64,000 nucleotides of DNA from Daucus carota subsp. sativus (lineage: Eukaryota > Streptophyta > Magnoliopsida > Apiales > Apiaceae). Every line of letters starts with the position of its first letter. Position 1 is the stretch's first letter. The translations under genes and the position numbers were made by a program. The DNA lies in NCBI RefSeq assembly GCF_001625215.2, contig NC_030385.2:36915598-36979597 (forward strand). The letters are read 5' to 3'. This document shows positions 37,781-51,180 of the stretch, piece by piece. A model generated the notes under the pieces. It searched no databases. It was not told the DNA's origin and worked only from the letters and a program-made list of their open reading frames with translations.

Positions 37781-38009
37781 ACAATTACAATCATATTTGA
37801 CAATCCATATTCACAAATCAACACCAACTATAAATCAAGATATGTTTCAGTAATACAATTACAATCATATTTGACAATCCATATCCATCACTTAAACCAA
37901 CTATAAATCAAGATCTGTTTCAGTAATACAATTACAAATTTACAATCATATTTGACAATCCATATCCATCAATTAAAATTAACTATAAATCATGATCTGT
38001 TTCACTAAC
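37781..38009 (+). repeat. Tandem repeat, about 74-bp unit, three copies
   Basis: Copies begin at 37781, 37855 and 37928, each starting ACAATTACAA and containing CATATTTGACAATCCATAT and CTATAAATCA. The third copy carries a short internal insertion and more substitutions. Non-coding. Confidence 0.9.
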
Positions 38010-38938
38010 ATTATTCAAATACTAAATTCACTAATACAAGACATAATTGCAACCGCAAATATACAGATCTTACACCGTGAAAATGAAAATTTAAAGAGCT
38101 CGTTACTAGATTTGAGAAAGTAGATTTAATGGGTAATATGAGAGTAAAATAAAAATTCTATCAGTTTACTATTTACAATTTTGAGATGAGAGTTATAAAT
38201 TATATCTAAAAGGCTATCAACAAAAAAAAAATTATAAGCAATTGTATAGACTGAGGTAAATGAAAAGGTGAAGGATACAAGAGAATGTGGGGTATTTATA
38301 GGTGGACAGTTGAGTCTCGGGGTAGAAGAGTCTTTTTCTATTTAATTCCTCTTTTTTTTTTTTAATACTCTACTTAGACTATTTTGTCTCATTTCTTCCC
38401 ACTTTGCCCTTCCTCCCTTCGTTTCTTTTTTTCTTTATTTCTATTTCCCTTTTTATTTAAAAATTCTTAAAACGAGATAATTTAATCATTTAAAATTTGA
38501 GAACAAGTAACAAACAAAAATTATTTGATTATCAAATCCTCATACCATCCTTTTGCTTGTTATCGAGTAAAATCACAAAAAAACACTAGATTCAAAAGTC
38601 AATTGCTTCTCTCCACAGGCGTGGTGGACAAAAATTTTACAGAAGAAATACACGGTTACAGACTTTTAGTGGTGAGAGCCAAGATGTAGGTGACTAGATA
38701 TATTTTTGTCGACTTCAATGTATATTATAGTTTCTGTTGCGTTATTCCAACAGTAGTTTCTGCCCCTTATAGAACTACCATTCATCATGGACTTTATTAC
38801 AAGCATGCCATTGATTTACTTGGACAGCAGTGTGACATGTGGCTGCCCCATGCCAAACCACAGCTGCATGATGTTTGGCGGCTTAATGTTGCAAAAGCTG
38901 GAACCATGTGCACGTAAAACAATAAAAAGATAGATACG
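38010..38938. other. Intergenic, left of the large Helitron
   Basis: AT-rich, pyrimidine-rich near 38350-38460. No gene is seen. Confidence 0.4.
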
Positions 38939-39261
38939 TCGTACATACTATATACTCATAGATAAAACTTTGTTTATTTAATTCATTTAAACAAAATATT
39001 CAGTTCTATTATACAGAGAAACTGCAAGACCAGGCTTGAGGCTTCCTCAAGAAGCTTCATTTCAAAACCCAGCAAGTACAATTAGCTGCTGTACGCCTGC
39101 AAATTTTTTAATACACCTACACTTTACAATTGAATTTTGAAATTAAGCTTTAAGATGAGTACGAAAGAAGCTTTAAACCACAGATGAAGTGATCCTAAAT
39201 TTCTTACACTTTTGAGGCCAAAAAAATTTCCACTGGCGATTGCTTGCTTGCTTGATCGACG

Positions 39262-42200
39262 ATGTCAAATGTATGCTTCAAACAATTTATGAGTTAATTT
39301 TGTTGTTCGGAGATGTGGACTTAACGTTTGTGTTAAATTTTCTTATTAGGATGAGAACACTCCCAAATCATGGCGCCTTTTTAGCTCCGAAGACATGATC
39401 CAAGGTTTGTTCTTGATGTCCGAAGATGTAGACTTTAGTTCTGTTTGTGGTTTTTTGTATTGTTCATGATGCAACATATGTTTCTTAGGATACAAACCTA
39501 AAAGTGCACGAAAGCGAAAAAATTCAGCAGAGAAAGAAAACATATCTGGAAACTCCGCAAGAAGATTTACATATCCTCTATCTGCTTTGTCACCTACTAA
39601 TCTTGGTATGATTTCTTTATAATGTTGCTATGATTTCTTTATAAACTTGGTAAGAAAATAATTTCTATAGATGGTTGTGTTTGTGTTATTTAACAATACC
39701 AAATTGTGCTTCTATGCTCATGCAGAGAGTAGTAGTTTAAATAGCAAACCACTGGAAGATGTCTCTCTTACAAGAAATCCATTGTCTAACATAACTAATG
39801 AAAAGGAGAGACATTTTGTTCAACGCAGAAAACTAGATTCACGATCTAATCATACTAATCTTGGTATGATTTCTTTATAATGTTTACAATAGTTTCCTAT
39901 ACTATTCTTCGCTTTCAAATTTATACATAGATATGTATGTGTTTGTGTTATCTAACAATACCAAATTGTTCAACATAAGCTCCTGCAGAGACGAGTAGTT
40001 TAAATAGCCAACCACCGGAAGATGTGTCTCTTACAAGAATTCCACTGTCTAACATAACTAATGAAAAGGAGAGCCCTTTCGTTCAACGCAGAAAATGGCT
40101 CTCAAGAGCTTCTAAAAATAATCTTGAAAGTACAACAAGGAATTTGTTTGATGATAGCTTTGCTAATCAAGAACCAAGCACCAAATACTTTGCAGATGAT
40201 GAAATTGGTACATTTTTTACTAAACCAAAAATAATATTACAGGAATTTTGTTCAGCTTTGTGTTTCCATTGTTTGCTGATGTTATTTTTTGTTGCCTACC
40301 CTCAGAGTGTTCAACAGTTCAGCACCCTGTTTTATCGGATGATTCGGACAGTGATTTCTCATGTGGTAAATATTAAATTACTGTCATACAAAATATACTT
40401 TCAATTTTTTCAGGCTTGGTACACTTTCTGACCATACATTGATTATCCAGGAGAATCCAGTAGTGATGATGACTATCCTTTTGGAATGGAACCACAATCT
40501 GAAAGTGGTGAGTGCATTTTCAAATTTTATAGACAAATGTAGTCAGTACAATCTATATACATTGACTATGTATAGAATGTGTACAATTTTCCAGATGCAG
40601 AACAGAATACAGCTTTTAAAACTTCAAGAGTCATACCAAATGATTATGCGAGCCTTGGTAGTCCTGAATCAATATGTTCAAAATGCAATTCACGTCTATG
40701 GAAAGAGGAACGGACCAACAAAAATGTTACAAAAGGTGCTCCAGTTTTCTCAATTTGCTGCAAGAAGGGTGATGTAAAGCTTCCACCTTCTCCTCAAACT
40801 CCTGCCTACTTAAAGTATTTGTACACTAACAAAGATACAGCAGCTGAATTTCAACGAAACATAAGGCTCTACAATGCCATGTTTGCATTTACTTCGAGTG
40901 GTGGCAATGTTGATCACTCTATCAACAATGGCCGTGGACCATATGTTTACAGACTCAATGGCCAGAACCACCATGTATTTGGACAGTTAATACCCGATGA
41001 TGGACAAGCTCCCAAGTACTGTCAGCTATACATTTACGATACAGCTAATGAAGTGAATAATCGCCTCCGTTGGGTTAGTGTTGCTGACCAGCAAGCAGTT
41101 GATACAGATGTGGTTCATGGATTGATACAAATGTTGGATCAGACCAATGAATTGGTGGCCAAGTTTCGGATGGCACGTGATCGATTTGAAAATTCAGACT
41201 TGGTTGATTTGAAGGTAGAGCTCAAAGTATGCAGAGCACAAAGTGGTAGAGAGAATCATATTTCCTCTTCTGACGAGGTAGCGGGTATAATGGTTGGTAG
41301 CAGTGACTGTACTATTGCTGACCGCGATATAATAGTTGAGCAGAAATTTGGTGGCTTGAAAAGAATATCATATATTCACCCTAAACTCATGGCTCTCCAA
41401 TACCCCCTACTTTTTCCCGACGGTGAGGATGGTTATCACAATAGGATACGGTTTCAGAGCGCAGATAAAGATTCAGACAAAGAACGTGACATGATATCAA
41501 TGAAGGATTATTACTCCTACAAATTCCAAGTGAGACAGAATGAAGGTGATCATCACATTATCTGTAATAATTTATGCACACTACAAATATAGTACATATT
41601 TGGATTTACTTATTAATATATTCATTTATGTTTTTTTGGACAGGAATAACTCCTAGATTAGGAGGGCGGCTTTTTCAACAGTATATGGTCGATGCATTCT
41701 CTACTATGGAGCAGACTCGGTTGTGGTGGTTTCGTACACACCAAACCATCCTCCGAAATGAATTGTACACCCATATCTGTGATTCTGTTAGGAATGGAGA
41801 TGGGAACTCATCCAATGTAGGTAAAGGAGTCATTTTGCCAGCTGGATATGTAGGTTCCAAGCGTTACATGCAACAGAATTTTCAGGATGCACTGGCTGTC
41901 TGTCGTCACATTGGACATCCTGATATTTTTTTGACCATGACTTGCAATTCCATGTGGGATGAGATTCAGAGGATGATGGCTTATCTACCTGGCTGTCTTT
42001 CTGCAAACAGCCCCGATATAATATCCAGAGTGTTCCGGTTGAAGCTGGAACAGCTAACAAATGATATTAAAAAAAAGTCACATTTTGGGAGATGCGTTGG
42101 AGGTAATCCAATTTGCATTTTTTATGTTTGATATAGTAATTATATACCAGTAATGAAATGAACATTACTCACCAAGTTATTCATTTTATTGCAGTTATGT

Positions 42201-45200
42201 ATGTGGTGGAGTTTCAAAAGCGCGGCCTACCCCACGTTCATATGTTAATTTGGCTTGATGGTCCTTCTAAGAAATTCTTAAAAGAAAATGTAGACAAGTT
42301 TGTTTCAGCAGAGATTCCAGATCCTGAAGTTGATCCTGATGGATACGCTGCTGTCAAAGCTTATATGATGCATGGTCCATGCGGCTTACAAAATCCAAAA
42401 TCTCCTTGCATGAAGAATTTTAAATGTATACGCCATTTTCCGAAAAAGTAAGCTTCTCTAAATCACTTCACCGCCCACATTTCTGTGAATTACAAACTAC
42501 ATGTACTATATTACTTTGATTGGTAATTGATTAAATTTTCAACTTTCTGCAAACAGGTATTGCGCAAGAACAGTATTCGATGACAGTGGCTTCCCACTGT
42601 ATATGCGGCGCAAGCAAAATGTTAAAGTCCATGTCCACAAAGTTGATCTGGATAATCAGTGGGTGGTCCCGTTCAATCGGGATCTATTAGTGAAATACCA
42701 GTGTCATATGAACATTGAGATTTGCTGCCATGCTCGGAGTATAAAGTACCTCTTCAAATACTGTCTCAAGGGACATGACACTGCAACTGTGGAAATTACT
42801 GGCCGACGGAAGCGAAAACAAAATGAGAGCACTGACCAGCCTGTAGATGAGATTCAAGCATACTTTGACGGCCGGTATGTTTGTGGTGCTGAGGCGGCGT
42901 ACAGAATTTTTGGCTTTCCTATACATCACAGAACATTGTCTGTGGAACGCTTGCCATTCCATTTGCCAGGTCAGAAGAACTGCACTTTTCGTGCCAACGA
43001 ATCTCTCGAGAAAGTGGTGGAGCGCGAGAAGGAAAGGCTTAGTAAGTTGGAAGCTTTTTTCATGTTGAACCAGGTTGATGTGAAGGCTAGATGTTACACC
43101 TATGACCAAATACCCCAGCACTATGTTTGGAATGACACTCAAAGAAAATGGACTCCAAGGAAGAGAGGCAACCAAATAGGTCGCTTATCTTATACACATC
43201 ATAGCAGTGGTGAGGTTTGGTACTTGCGTATGCTACTCACCAAAGTTCAAGGTCCTACATCATTTGAAAGTTTAAGAACTGTCAATGGAGTGCTCTGCCA
43301 TTCTTTCCGTGATGCATGTAAGGAATATGGATTGTTGGATGATGACAAAGAGTGGCATGATGTGCTAGACCAGTGTGCAGCTGGCGGATTGCCTCCTCAG
43401 ATTCGCCAACTGTTTGTCCACATTATAGTTAATTGCAAGGTCACCGACATTGCAAGTTTGTGGAATAATCACTGGAAACAAATGGTGGATGACATTTTGT
43501 TGAAGAGGCGTCTGCTAAGTGAGAATCAGAATCTCATCCTTAATGATTTCCAGCTACAGTTCTATGCCCTTGCAGGTAAAAATTGTAATTTATTTTGTTA
43601 GTCCAATTTATGTATTTTCTTTGGTTAATATTTGTGTCAAATTACATGAAGTACAAAATTTATTAATTTCACCTCACTGTGCAGAAATAGATGATTTGCT
43701 AAGAGCTATTGGAAAGAGTCTCAAGAATTACTCTCAGTTGCCACAACCACCAGCAAGCTATCTCCATCAGGGGACCAATAACTTGATTATTGAAGAAACT
43801 AGCTACAACCTTGCTGAAATGAAAGCTGAGCACGAAAAACTAATTGCAAACTGCAACGAAGAGCAAATTAATGTTTATAGAGCTGTGTTAGATTCTGTTC
43901 AGGGTAATCAAGGTGGATTATTTTTCCTTTATGGGAGTGGTGGTTGTGGGAAAACCTATGTATGGAGGACTTTGATCGCCAAATTACGGTCTGAGGGTCA
44001 GATTGTTTTGCCGGTGGCCTCCTCTGGGATTGCAGCTACTCTTCTCCCCGGTGGCCGGACAGCTCATTCGCGGTTCAAGATACCCATAGTTCTGGATGAA
44101 TTCTCTCTTTGCAACATTGGACACAATTCAGATATAGCTGAGCTTATTAAGGTCACGAAACTCATCATTTGGGACGAAGCGCCTATGCAACATAGGTACG
44201 CTTTTGAATGTTTGGATCGCTCGCTTAGAGATATTATGAAATCTGTTGATCCTTCAAGAGCAAATCTGCCGTTTGGAGGAATTACAGTCCTCCTAGGTGG
44301 AGATTTCAGGCAAATTTTACCTGTGATCACGCAAGGAGAAAGAGGTGAGATTGTGTCTGCCTGCATTACTAGATCCAGGCTGTGGTCAATTTGTAAAATT
44401 TTTTTGCTAACCAGGAATATGCGGCTTAACCAAGGAAACAGTGCAGAAGAAGTTGAAGAATTACGTCGGTTTGCAAAGTGGATTTTAGATGCTGGTGATG
44501 GCAAGCTTCCACCAGCAGACCCGACTGAATTCCCAAATGCAAAAGAAAATGATATTGTCATACCAGCTCAGTTCTGTGATCTTAGTATAGGCAATTCGGT
44601 TGAGAACATGATCTCAGCTACTTTCCCAGATTTTAGCACCAACTGCAAAGATCCAAAGTACTTGAGCGAAAGAGCCATATTAACTCCTACAAATCAAACT
44701 GTAAGTCATCTTAATTCACTGATCGTAGACAAAATGCCAGGCGATTCTGTTTCATACTATAGCGTTGACACTGTTGAAGAGTTTGGCGGTACCGAAGATG
44801 ATTTCAACTCAGCTTTCCCGATTGAATATCTAAATTCTATCAACCTTCCTGGAATGCCACCACATGATTTGAAGTTAAAGGTCGGAGTTGTAGTTATGTT
44901 GATGAGGAATTTAAACCAAACACTTGGTTTATGTAATGGAACAAGAATGATCATCACAAAATGTCTTAAATTCTGTGTGGAGTGTGAAGTAATTTGTGGT
45001 TCATTCGCCGGGACACGACATTTTATTCCAAGAATGGAATTATGTCCCAGTGATACTCGCATGCCTTACAAGTTGATTAGAAAGCAGATGCCGTTACAAA
45101 TATGCTATGCGATGACTATCAACAAAGCACAAGGTCAGTCACTTGAGACTGTTGGATTGTTCCTTCCCAAAGCAGTTTTTACGCATGGCCAATTTTATGT

Positions 45201-45327
45201 TGCAATTAGCCGAGTTACATCTCCACATGGATTACGAATTTTCATTGATGATGATAGTGGACAGCCTACTAACGTCACGCAGAATGTGGTGTACCAAGAA
45301 ATTTTCTACTCTTTACCAAAGACCTAG
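39262..45327 (+). CDS. Helitron Rep/helicase (HUH endonuclease + PIF1-like helicase)
   Basis: Twelve exons: 39262-39270, 39350-39404, 39489-39605, 39726-39863, 39989-40207, 40306-40365, 40451-40507, 40595-41545, 41644-42102, 42195-42447, 42557-43575 and 43685-45327. They sum to 4980 nt, 1659 aa, with every junction in phase. The N-terminal 200 residues are variable. A conserved Helitron N-terminal region follows (DYASLGSPESICSKC, then LYNAMFAFTSSGGNVDHSIN). The HUH nuclease has GLPHVHMLIWL (histidines about 702 and 704) and two candidate catalytic tyrosines in YLFKY (about 837 and 841). The PIF1-type superfamily-1 helicase has Walker A GSGGCGKT (about 1196-1203), IIWDEAPM, LLGGDFRQILPV and the C-terminal TINKAQGQSLETV and FYVAISRV. 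It should nick, unwind and rejoin Helitron ends. The tiny first exon (ATG TCA AAT, donor GTATGC) is the least certain part. Confidence 0.92.
39726..40207 (+). repeat. Tandem exon duplication in the Rep/helicase gene
   Basis: Exons at 39726-39863 and 39989-40207 begin with nearly the same sequence, coding SSLNS, EDVSLTR, PLSNITNEKE and FVQRR in both. The preceding introns also match (GTATGATTTCTTTATAATG starts and GTGTTTGTGTTAT followed by TAACAATACCAAATTGT). Intron plus exon were therefore duplicated as a unit of about 0.26 kb. Confidence 0.9.
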
Positions 45328-46140
45328 AGGAGGAAGGCATAGTTTCAGAACACTGCTACAACTGATGGTGATATCAGTTCTTTTGGAAAATGAAATACTC
45401 CACTCTAGCTGCTTATGCTGTCTTTGATACACTTCAGAGCAGCCAAGTTTTTTGTTATAATTTCAAAGCAGCTATGACTCTGTCTGTTTAAATATTATCA
45501 ACTGTACTGAATATGTTTGTATTGTCATTTGGCTACCTATTTAATCTACTCTGACTATTAATTTATGTAATTAGTTTGTACTCTGACTATTAATTTACTC
45601 TGCCTCCTTTTGTTTACTCTTGCACATGAGTAGTAAGTTGATGGAATGCCAGTGAGATATCAGCTGCTTTGTTATATATGTACACACCACAGGCTGTAAA
45701 TTTTAAAATACCTATATAAGTTATGCAGCTTAGTGTAATATAAGTTATGTCAATACCAAAACGAAACAGATCTTTTCATCATATAAGTGTTCACAACTTT
45801 CTTTGGACATGTACAACATACCTATTCAATTTTCAAGTACAAATCAACAAAATTTACTTTGTTAACAACTGAAAAACTGGCCTTCACATTTTCTATACTG
45901 ATAAACATAGGTCATTACAGAGCAATGTGGCAAATTACAAATTGTCTACTACAGTCAGACCACACATGGTGCATCCCAAAATATAATAGTAATAAACATA
46001 GGTCATTACAGAGCAATGCTTTTAGATTAAAGCTTAGGATAAATCAACAGAAATACTACTTCAAACCAAATGGTTCTTTTCCATAAACCGCAGACCAAAA
46101 TGCTAAACTTTAAAACTGATGTTTAGGCCGCAGAGATATA
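45328..46140. other. Spacer between convergent Rep/helicase and B3 genes
   Basis: Holds the 3' UTR of Rep/helicase. Sequence from about 45473 to 45660 reappears at the end of the first RPA gene (53996-54180). A 27-bp direct repeat (ATAAACATAGGTCATTACAG core) lies at 45901-45927 and 45992-46018. Confidence 0.7.
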
Positions 46141-48610
46141 CTAAGCTACCACATCAACTTGAAAAGTGTTTTCACCAACATAATGAAACTCAATTGTTTC
46201 TCCACCCACAAATTCATTTGCTTTGGTAAAATAACTCCAGCCTTTCCCAAACCGGCAAATGTTTCCTCTGCGCAGAACACATACATAGCAAGTGCGTGCC
46301 TCAGATATTAGCCTGATTGCTGTCGTTTTGGTCCAGTTCTTATATATGGAGTACAAGATACGAGGACAATACTGCATAAAAATTCAGCAATATTATATAA
46401 CTTCAGAAATGCTTAATTAGTCCATTTAATACTAAACATATATAAGGAACTTACCGCTCCATGATCTCTTTTGTCCACATGAGATTTTTTCATGGTGACA
46501 CGAAAAGACATGTTCTGTGGATTTCCATCTCCAAATTCATTTCCTGTATTATACATTAAGGCAAAATTAAATTGCCAAAAAAAAAATTAGAGAGAAAGTT
46601 AAATATTATACAGCTGCAGTAACATGATTTTACCTTCATTGTTACCATCATCGCCAAGTTCCAAGTTCTGAGCATCTGATGTACCAAACAATATCAGATT
46701 TGTTAAATTCAGCACAAACATGTAAATTCATCCAAGCAAGTAAATTCGAAATTACCTGCAATACCTCCATCAATATCCATTGCCAAGTCTGGCTCACCTT
46801 CTAAAACAAAAGAATCAAAATGTATTATAGTCATGTGGAAGTATTTATGGAATTATATTAAAATAAATTGAAATTCATTCTCAAAGACTACCTTCACCAC
46901 TGCTGTCAGACAAAATAATTATTTCTTCTTCACGAATTCCTCCAGTTTTTTTAGTAGCCGCATCATGCCTGGAGTTCAATTTGTATTCCATACCAGTTGC
47001 TTTGAACAATGACACAGCAAAGGTTGAATCACTCAAGAAATGAAATACCATCACATCATTCAGCTTAATACTATAGGTGTCAACCAATGTCTTTAACCCA
47101 TGAAGGAAACTCTGGGAACGAGAAAAATTGACAGCTACAGAACGACCATCCCCCATTATGAGATTCACAGTTTCCTCCAAAACTCCACCGTTCATCTCCA
47201 TGAAAACCCGGGGGATTTCCTACACATTTTGGTACTGTTTAGGTTTCACCAAAATAATACAAACAATTAAATATAAAACATAAAATCAGAAGGTATACCA
47301 TTTGACCAGCGTAAAGAACAACATCGTTAACTATTTTAAACCAGTTCGTCACCTTGCTTGCATGTCCAATACCTGATAAGTGCAATGTTAATAAACTTTA
47401 CAACGGGCCAGTGTTAAATACATTGATAAAGTCTGGAAAAGACATTGACAATTTTTTACCTTTTTCATTACACTTAGTTAGTAAATCAGGTTCATAAACA
47501 CAGACCCTGAATTTTCCAGGTGGCCCGCTTAACATGAATGCGCAAATGTCACCTTCCTTCAACCTGCTGGCCCTCGCAAAATCATACCATGTTCTGTCCA
47601 TATAGGCCTTTCCATTATCCCATTTCAAATTCACAACCCAACTCATGTTTTTGAAAAAAAGAGTCACAGATTTCATTTCCTCTAAAAGACCTAGCTGCTT
47701 ACAAGCATACCTATTTAGAATCTGTTAATAAAGAAAAAAAAATTAAGTGAACTCACAGCTCTTCTGTAACAATTTAAACATTGAAAATTATAAAATTAAC
47801 CTTACCTTAGTGTGATCCTTCTTAAGGAGATGACTACTACTTATAAGAAGATCATAAACATGGAGACCACTGTTATAGACGTTAGAGAACATAGTGCCAC
47901 ATAGTTTGTCCACTTCAATGTCTGAGAAATTGAAAAAACTTCTATCCATGGAAGAAAGAGTCTCAGATTTATCAGTCACAGTGTAATTAACCTCCACACC
48001 ATAAGGATTGTAAATTTGTAAATTGAAACTCGGTCCACCAATATACTCCATAGCAATCAAATAATAAGGCTTAATACAATAATAAAGCATCATCTTTTCT
48101 AAGCCCTCGATCCAGTTCCTTTCAACACTATATTTACCATTCCACACCACTCCTGGAGCCACATGCAACAAAAGCCTCTCTGGAATAGGCCCACTATTTT
48201 CAATAGGAAACTCTTTCGGTAAAATCTAAAGAACAATAAATTACTTAAATAAGTTCAGATTATAACTATCACTCGATATTACTAATAAAACATAAAAGAA
48301 TGATTCTAACCAGTATCCCAGCAATGTAGTCTGAACCAAAGTTTGGACACACAAATGTACTTCCTCTTTCGCCCCATTTCATATTAAAATTTACTACATA
48401 AACAATCCCAGATAGTTTTCCGTCTTAAGAAATAATCGACCACAACTCATGCATAGCAAACTATGAATTAAAGAAACATACCTTGGCTGCTTTTGATCAA
48501 AGACCTGAAGAACAGAACAAAAAGAAAGTTAAATATGGTATGTAACCAATGTACAAACTGGATTTCAGACTTAGAACACAGAGCACAAACCTCGAAGAAG
48601 AACACGCCAT
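46141..48610 (-). CDS. Multi-B3-domain protein inside the Helitron
   Basis: Eleven minus-strand exons splice in frame to 548 aa: 48610-48591, 48504-48482, 48423-48311, 48225-47806, 47721-47460, 47372-47299, 47219-46892, 46800-46756, 46675-46634, 46543-46455 and 46371-46141. Four regions resemble the plant B3 DNA-binding fold of the REM type: residues about 54-130 (LPKEF, SGPIPERLLLH, then FNLQIYNPYGVE), 208-273 (KSVTLFFKNMSWVVNLKWDN, ASRLKEGDICAFML), 305-375 (IPRVFMEMNGG, LNDVMVFHFLSDSTFAVSLF) and 454-547 (GKGWSYFTKANEFVGGETIE). An acidic linker (EEEIIILSDSSGEGE) separates the third and fourth. B3 domains bind DNA in plant transcription factors, so a nuclear role is inferred. It is antisense to the transposition genes and divergent from the first RPA gene. 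It may be a captured host gene or a Helitron-specific accessory gene. The short first two exons are the least secure. Confidence 0.75.
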
Positions 48611-48753
48611 GCAGAGCTTGCAAATAGTAACTGCCAGTACAAATCAAGGTGCAAGATAAGTAGAAACTGAAGAGTTTTATTACCAAGGCAATTATGACTA
48701 TGTACCTGCAGTAGACAAAAACAAGTCAAATCAATTGGGTTGTGGCTCGATAC

Positions 48754-51180
48754 AAAGTAACCGTGGTTGATCACAGTAATCACAGTTACAGTAAATATAT
48801 TATTTTCTAATGTTAATATAGTGTTTATATATCTTAGCTTACCAACCCACAATTTATGCCACTGAGTGACTAAATTACGTTCATGTATATTGTAATTTCT
48901 ACAGAAATTCACCATTACAACTCTAAATTAAATTAAACTGTATTTTTTACAATACAAATTGAAAACTTTTTAACTAAAACGATTATTTTAAACCATAGTT
49001 TTTTTTTAATAAAAACTAAACTAAATTTAATCTAAATTCTCAGCTAATCCGTGCAAATATAGTATTAGTAACATTTACAAACAAATTTATGCCACCAACT
49101 GACTAAAATACGTTGATCTTAAATGAAATTTTTACAAACCTTCACTATTACATGTCAAAATAAAATTAAACCATATTATTTACTATACAAATTCCTATTA
49201 CTATAACAATGACAAAGAAGACCCGTGACGAAGAACCATGAATAGACTGAATTCCTATTACTATAACAATTATTTTAAACCATATAATTTAATATACAAA
49301 TTAATATTTGAAATAGTGTTGGACAAAAGAATAAATGCTTACATGTCTTCATATATTACAAATAAACAACGTCATTTATTAAATGTAAGGTTAGTTTCAA
49401 ATATGGCTACACCTGTAACAAGTACTAAACAACTCTAAAAGTTTCAAGTTTATTTTTTTAAGTACAACAACTGAGACAAATTTTTTTTAAAGATATTAGA
49501 ACTATACGTAAAATTAACCGTGGTTGATCACAGTAATCACAGTTACAGTAAATATATTATTTTTTAATATCCCAAAGTATTGGAAAAAAACAAAATATTT
49601 TATAAAATAAAAAAGATCTAATTAAGAAAAACACTATTATTCCTAAATTTCAGATGGAGTACATACACTTTTCTATATTGAAAAGTTTATTTGACATTGT
49701 ACAAATATAAATGTTAATATAGTGTTTATATACCTTAGCTTACCAACCCACAATTTATGCCACTGAGTGACTAAATTACGTTCATGTATATTGTAATTTG
49801 TACAGAAATTCACCATTAAAACTCTAAATTAAATTCAACTGTATTTTTTACAATACAAATTGAAATTTTTTTAACTAAAACGATTATTTTAAACCATAGT
49901 TTTTTTTAATAAAAACTAAACTAAATTTAATCTAAATTCTCAGCTAATCCGTGCAAATATAGTATTAATAACATTTACAAACAAATTTATGCCACCAACT
50001 GACTAAAATACGTTGATCTTAAATGAAATTTTTACAAACCTTCACTATTACATGTCAAAATAAAATTAAACCATATTATTTACTATACAAATTCCTATTA
50101 CTATAACAATGACAAAGAAGACCCGTGACGAAGAACCATGAATAGACTGGATTCCTATTACTATAACAATTATTTTAAACCATATAATTTAATATAAAAA
50201 TTAATTTTTTAAATAGTGTTGGACAAAAGACTAAATGCTTACCTGTCTTCATATATTACAAGTAAACAACGTCATTTATTAAATGTAAGGTTACTTTCAA
50301 ATATGGGTACACCTGTAACAAATACTAAACAACTCTAAAAGTTTCAAGTTCATTTTTTTAAGTACAACAACTGAGACCAAAAAAAAATTAATGATATTAG
50401 AACTATATGTAAAATTATACCGACAACCAACATTTATTCTGTTCAAAAAAGTATCATAAATATTTATAGCTCAACAATATACTCTTTTAAAAGTTAGATG
50501 AACGACACACACCTTAAATGTGAACTATAAACTGTGTAATATTATTTATGAAACACATTTTTCACCCTAAATTTATGAAACAAAATATTTTATAAAATAA
50601 TATTGATTTAATTAAGAAAAACACTATTTTTTCCCTAAATTTTATTTTACATCAACAGATTCAAATGTTAATGTATAAAATTATATACCTTAGCTTACCA
50701 ACCAACACTTTATGCGTCTGAGTGACTAAATTACGTTCATCTAAAATGTAATTTGTACAGGCATTCACCATTACAACTCTAAAATAAATTATACTGTATT
50801 TTTCACGATACAAATTTAAAAAATTTTAACTCTAACAATTCATATTTAAAACTTTTTAAATCTAACGATAAAGATTATACAAAATTTTGGCTAAATTCTT
50901 AGCTATTCCCTCCAAATACAATATCAATAAAATTTACCAACAAATTTATGCCACCAACTGATTACAATACGTTGATCTTAAATGAAATTTTTACAAATCT
51001 TCACTATTACATGTCAAAATTAAATTAAACCATATTATGTACGATACAAATTAAAATTCCTATTAATATAACAATTATTTTAAACCATATAATTTAATAT
51101 ACAAATTAAAAATTTTAAAGGTATTCAGACAAAAGAATGAATGCTAACCTGTCTTCATAAATTAATTTTAAATAACAAAA
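48754..51180. repeat. Triplicated repeat in the spacer between the B3 and RPA genes
   Basis: A unit containing TTAGCTTACCAACC, TTTATGCC, GAGTGACTAAATTACGTTCA, CTTCACTATTACATGTCAAA and TTAAACCATAT occurs at about 48812-49503, 49709-50403 and 50664-51178. The first two copies are nearly identical over several hundred bases, including CAAAGAAGACCCGTGACGAA; the third is diverged and shorter. AACCGTGGTTGATCACAGTA is also repeated (48760 and 49517). The spacer should hold the promoters of both divergent genes. Confidence 0.88.

Noticed and set aside
37781-38009. CRISPR-like array
   Set aside because: Three contiguous 74-bp tandem units without spacers in a plant genome; an ordinary tandem repeat.
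42687-43175. 162-codon ORF on the minus strand
   Set aside because: Antisense shadow of the Rep/helicase exon 42557-43575; no family features.
44064-44561. 165-codon ORF on the minus strand
   Set aside because: Antisense shadow of the helicase domain exon.
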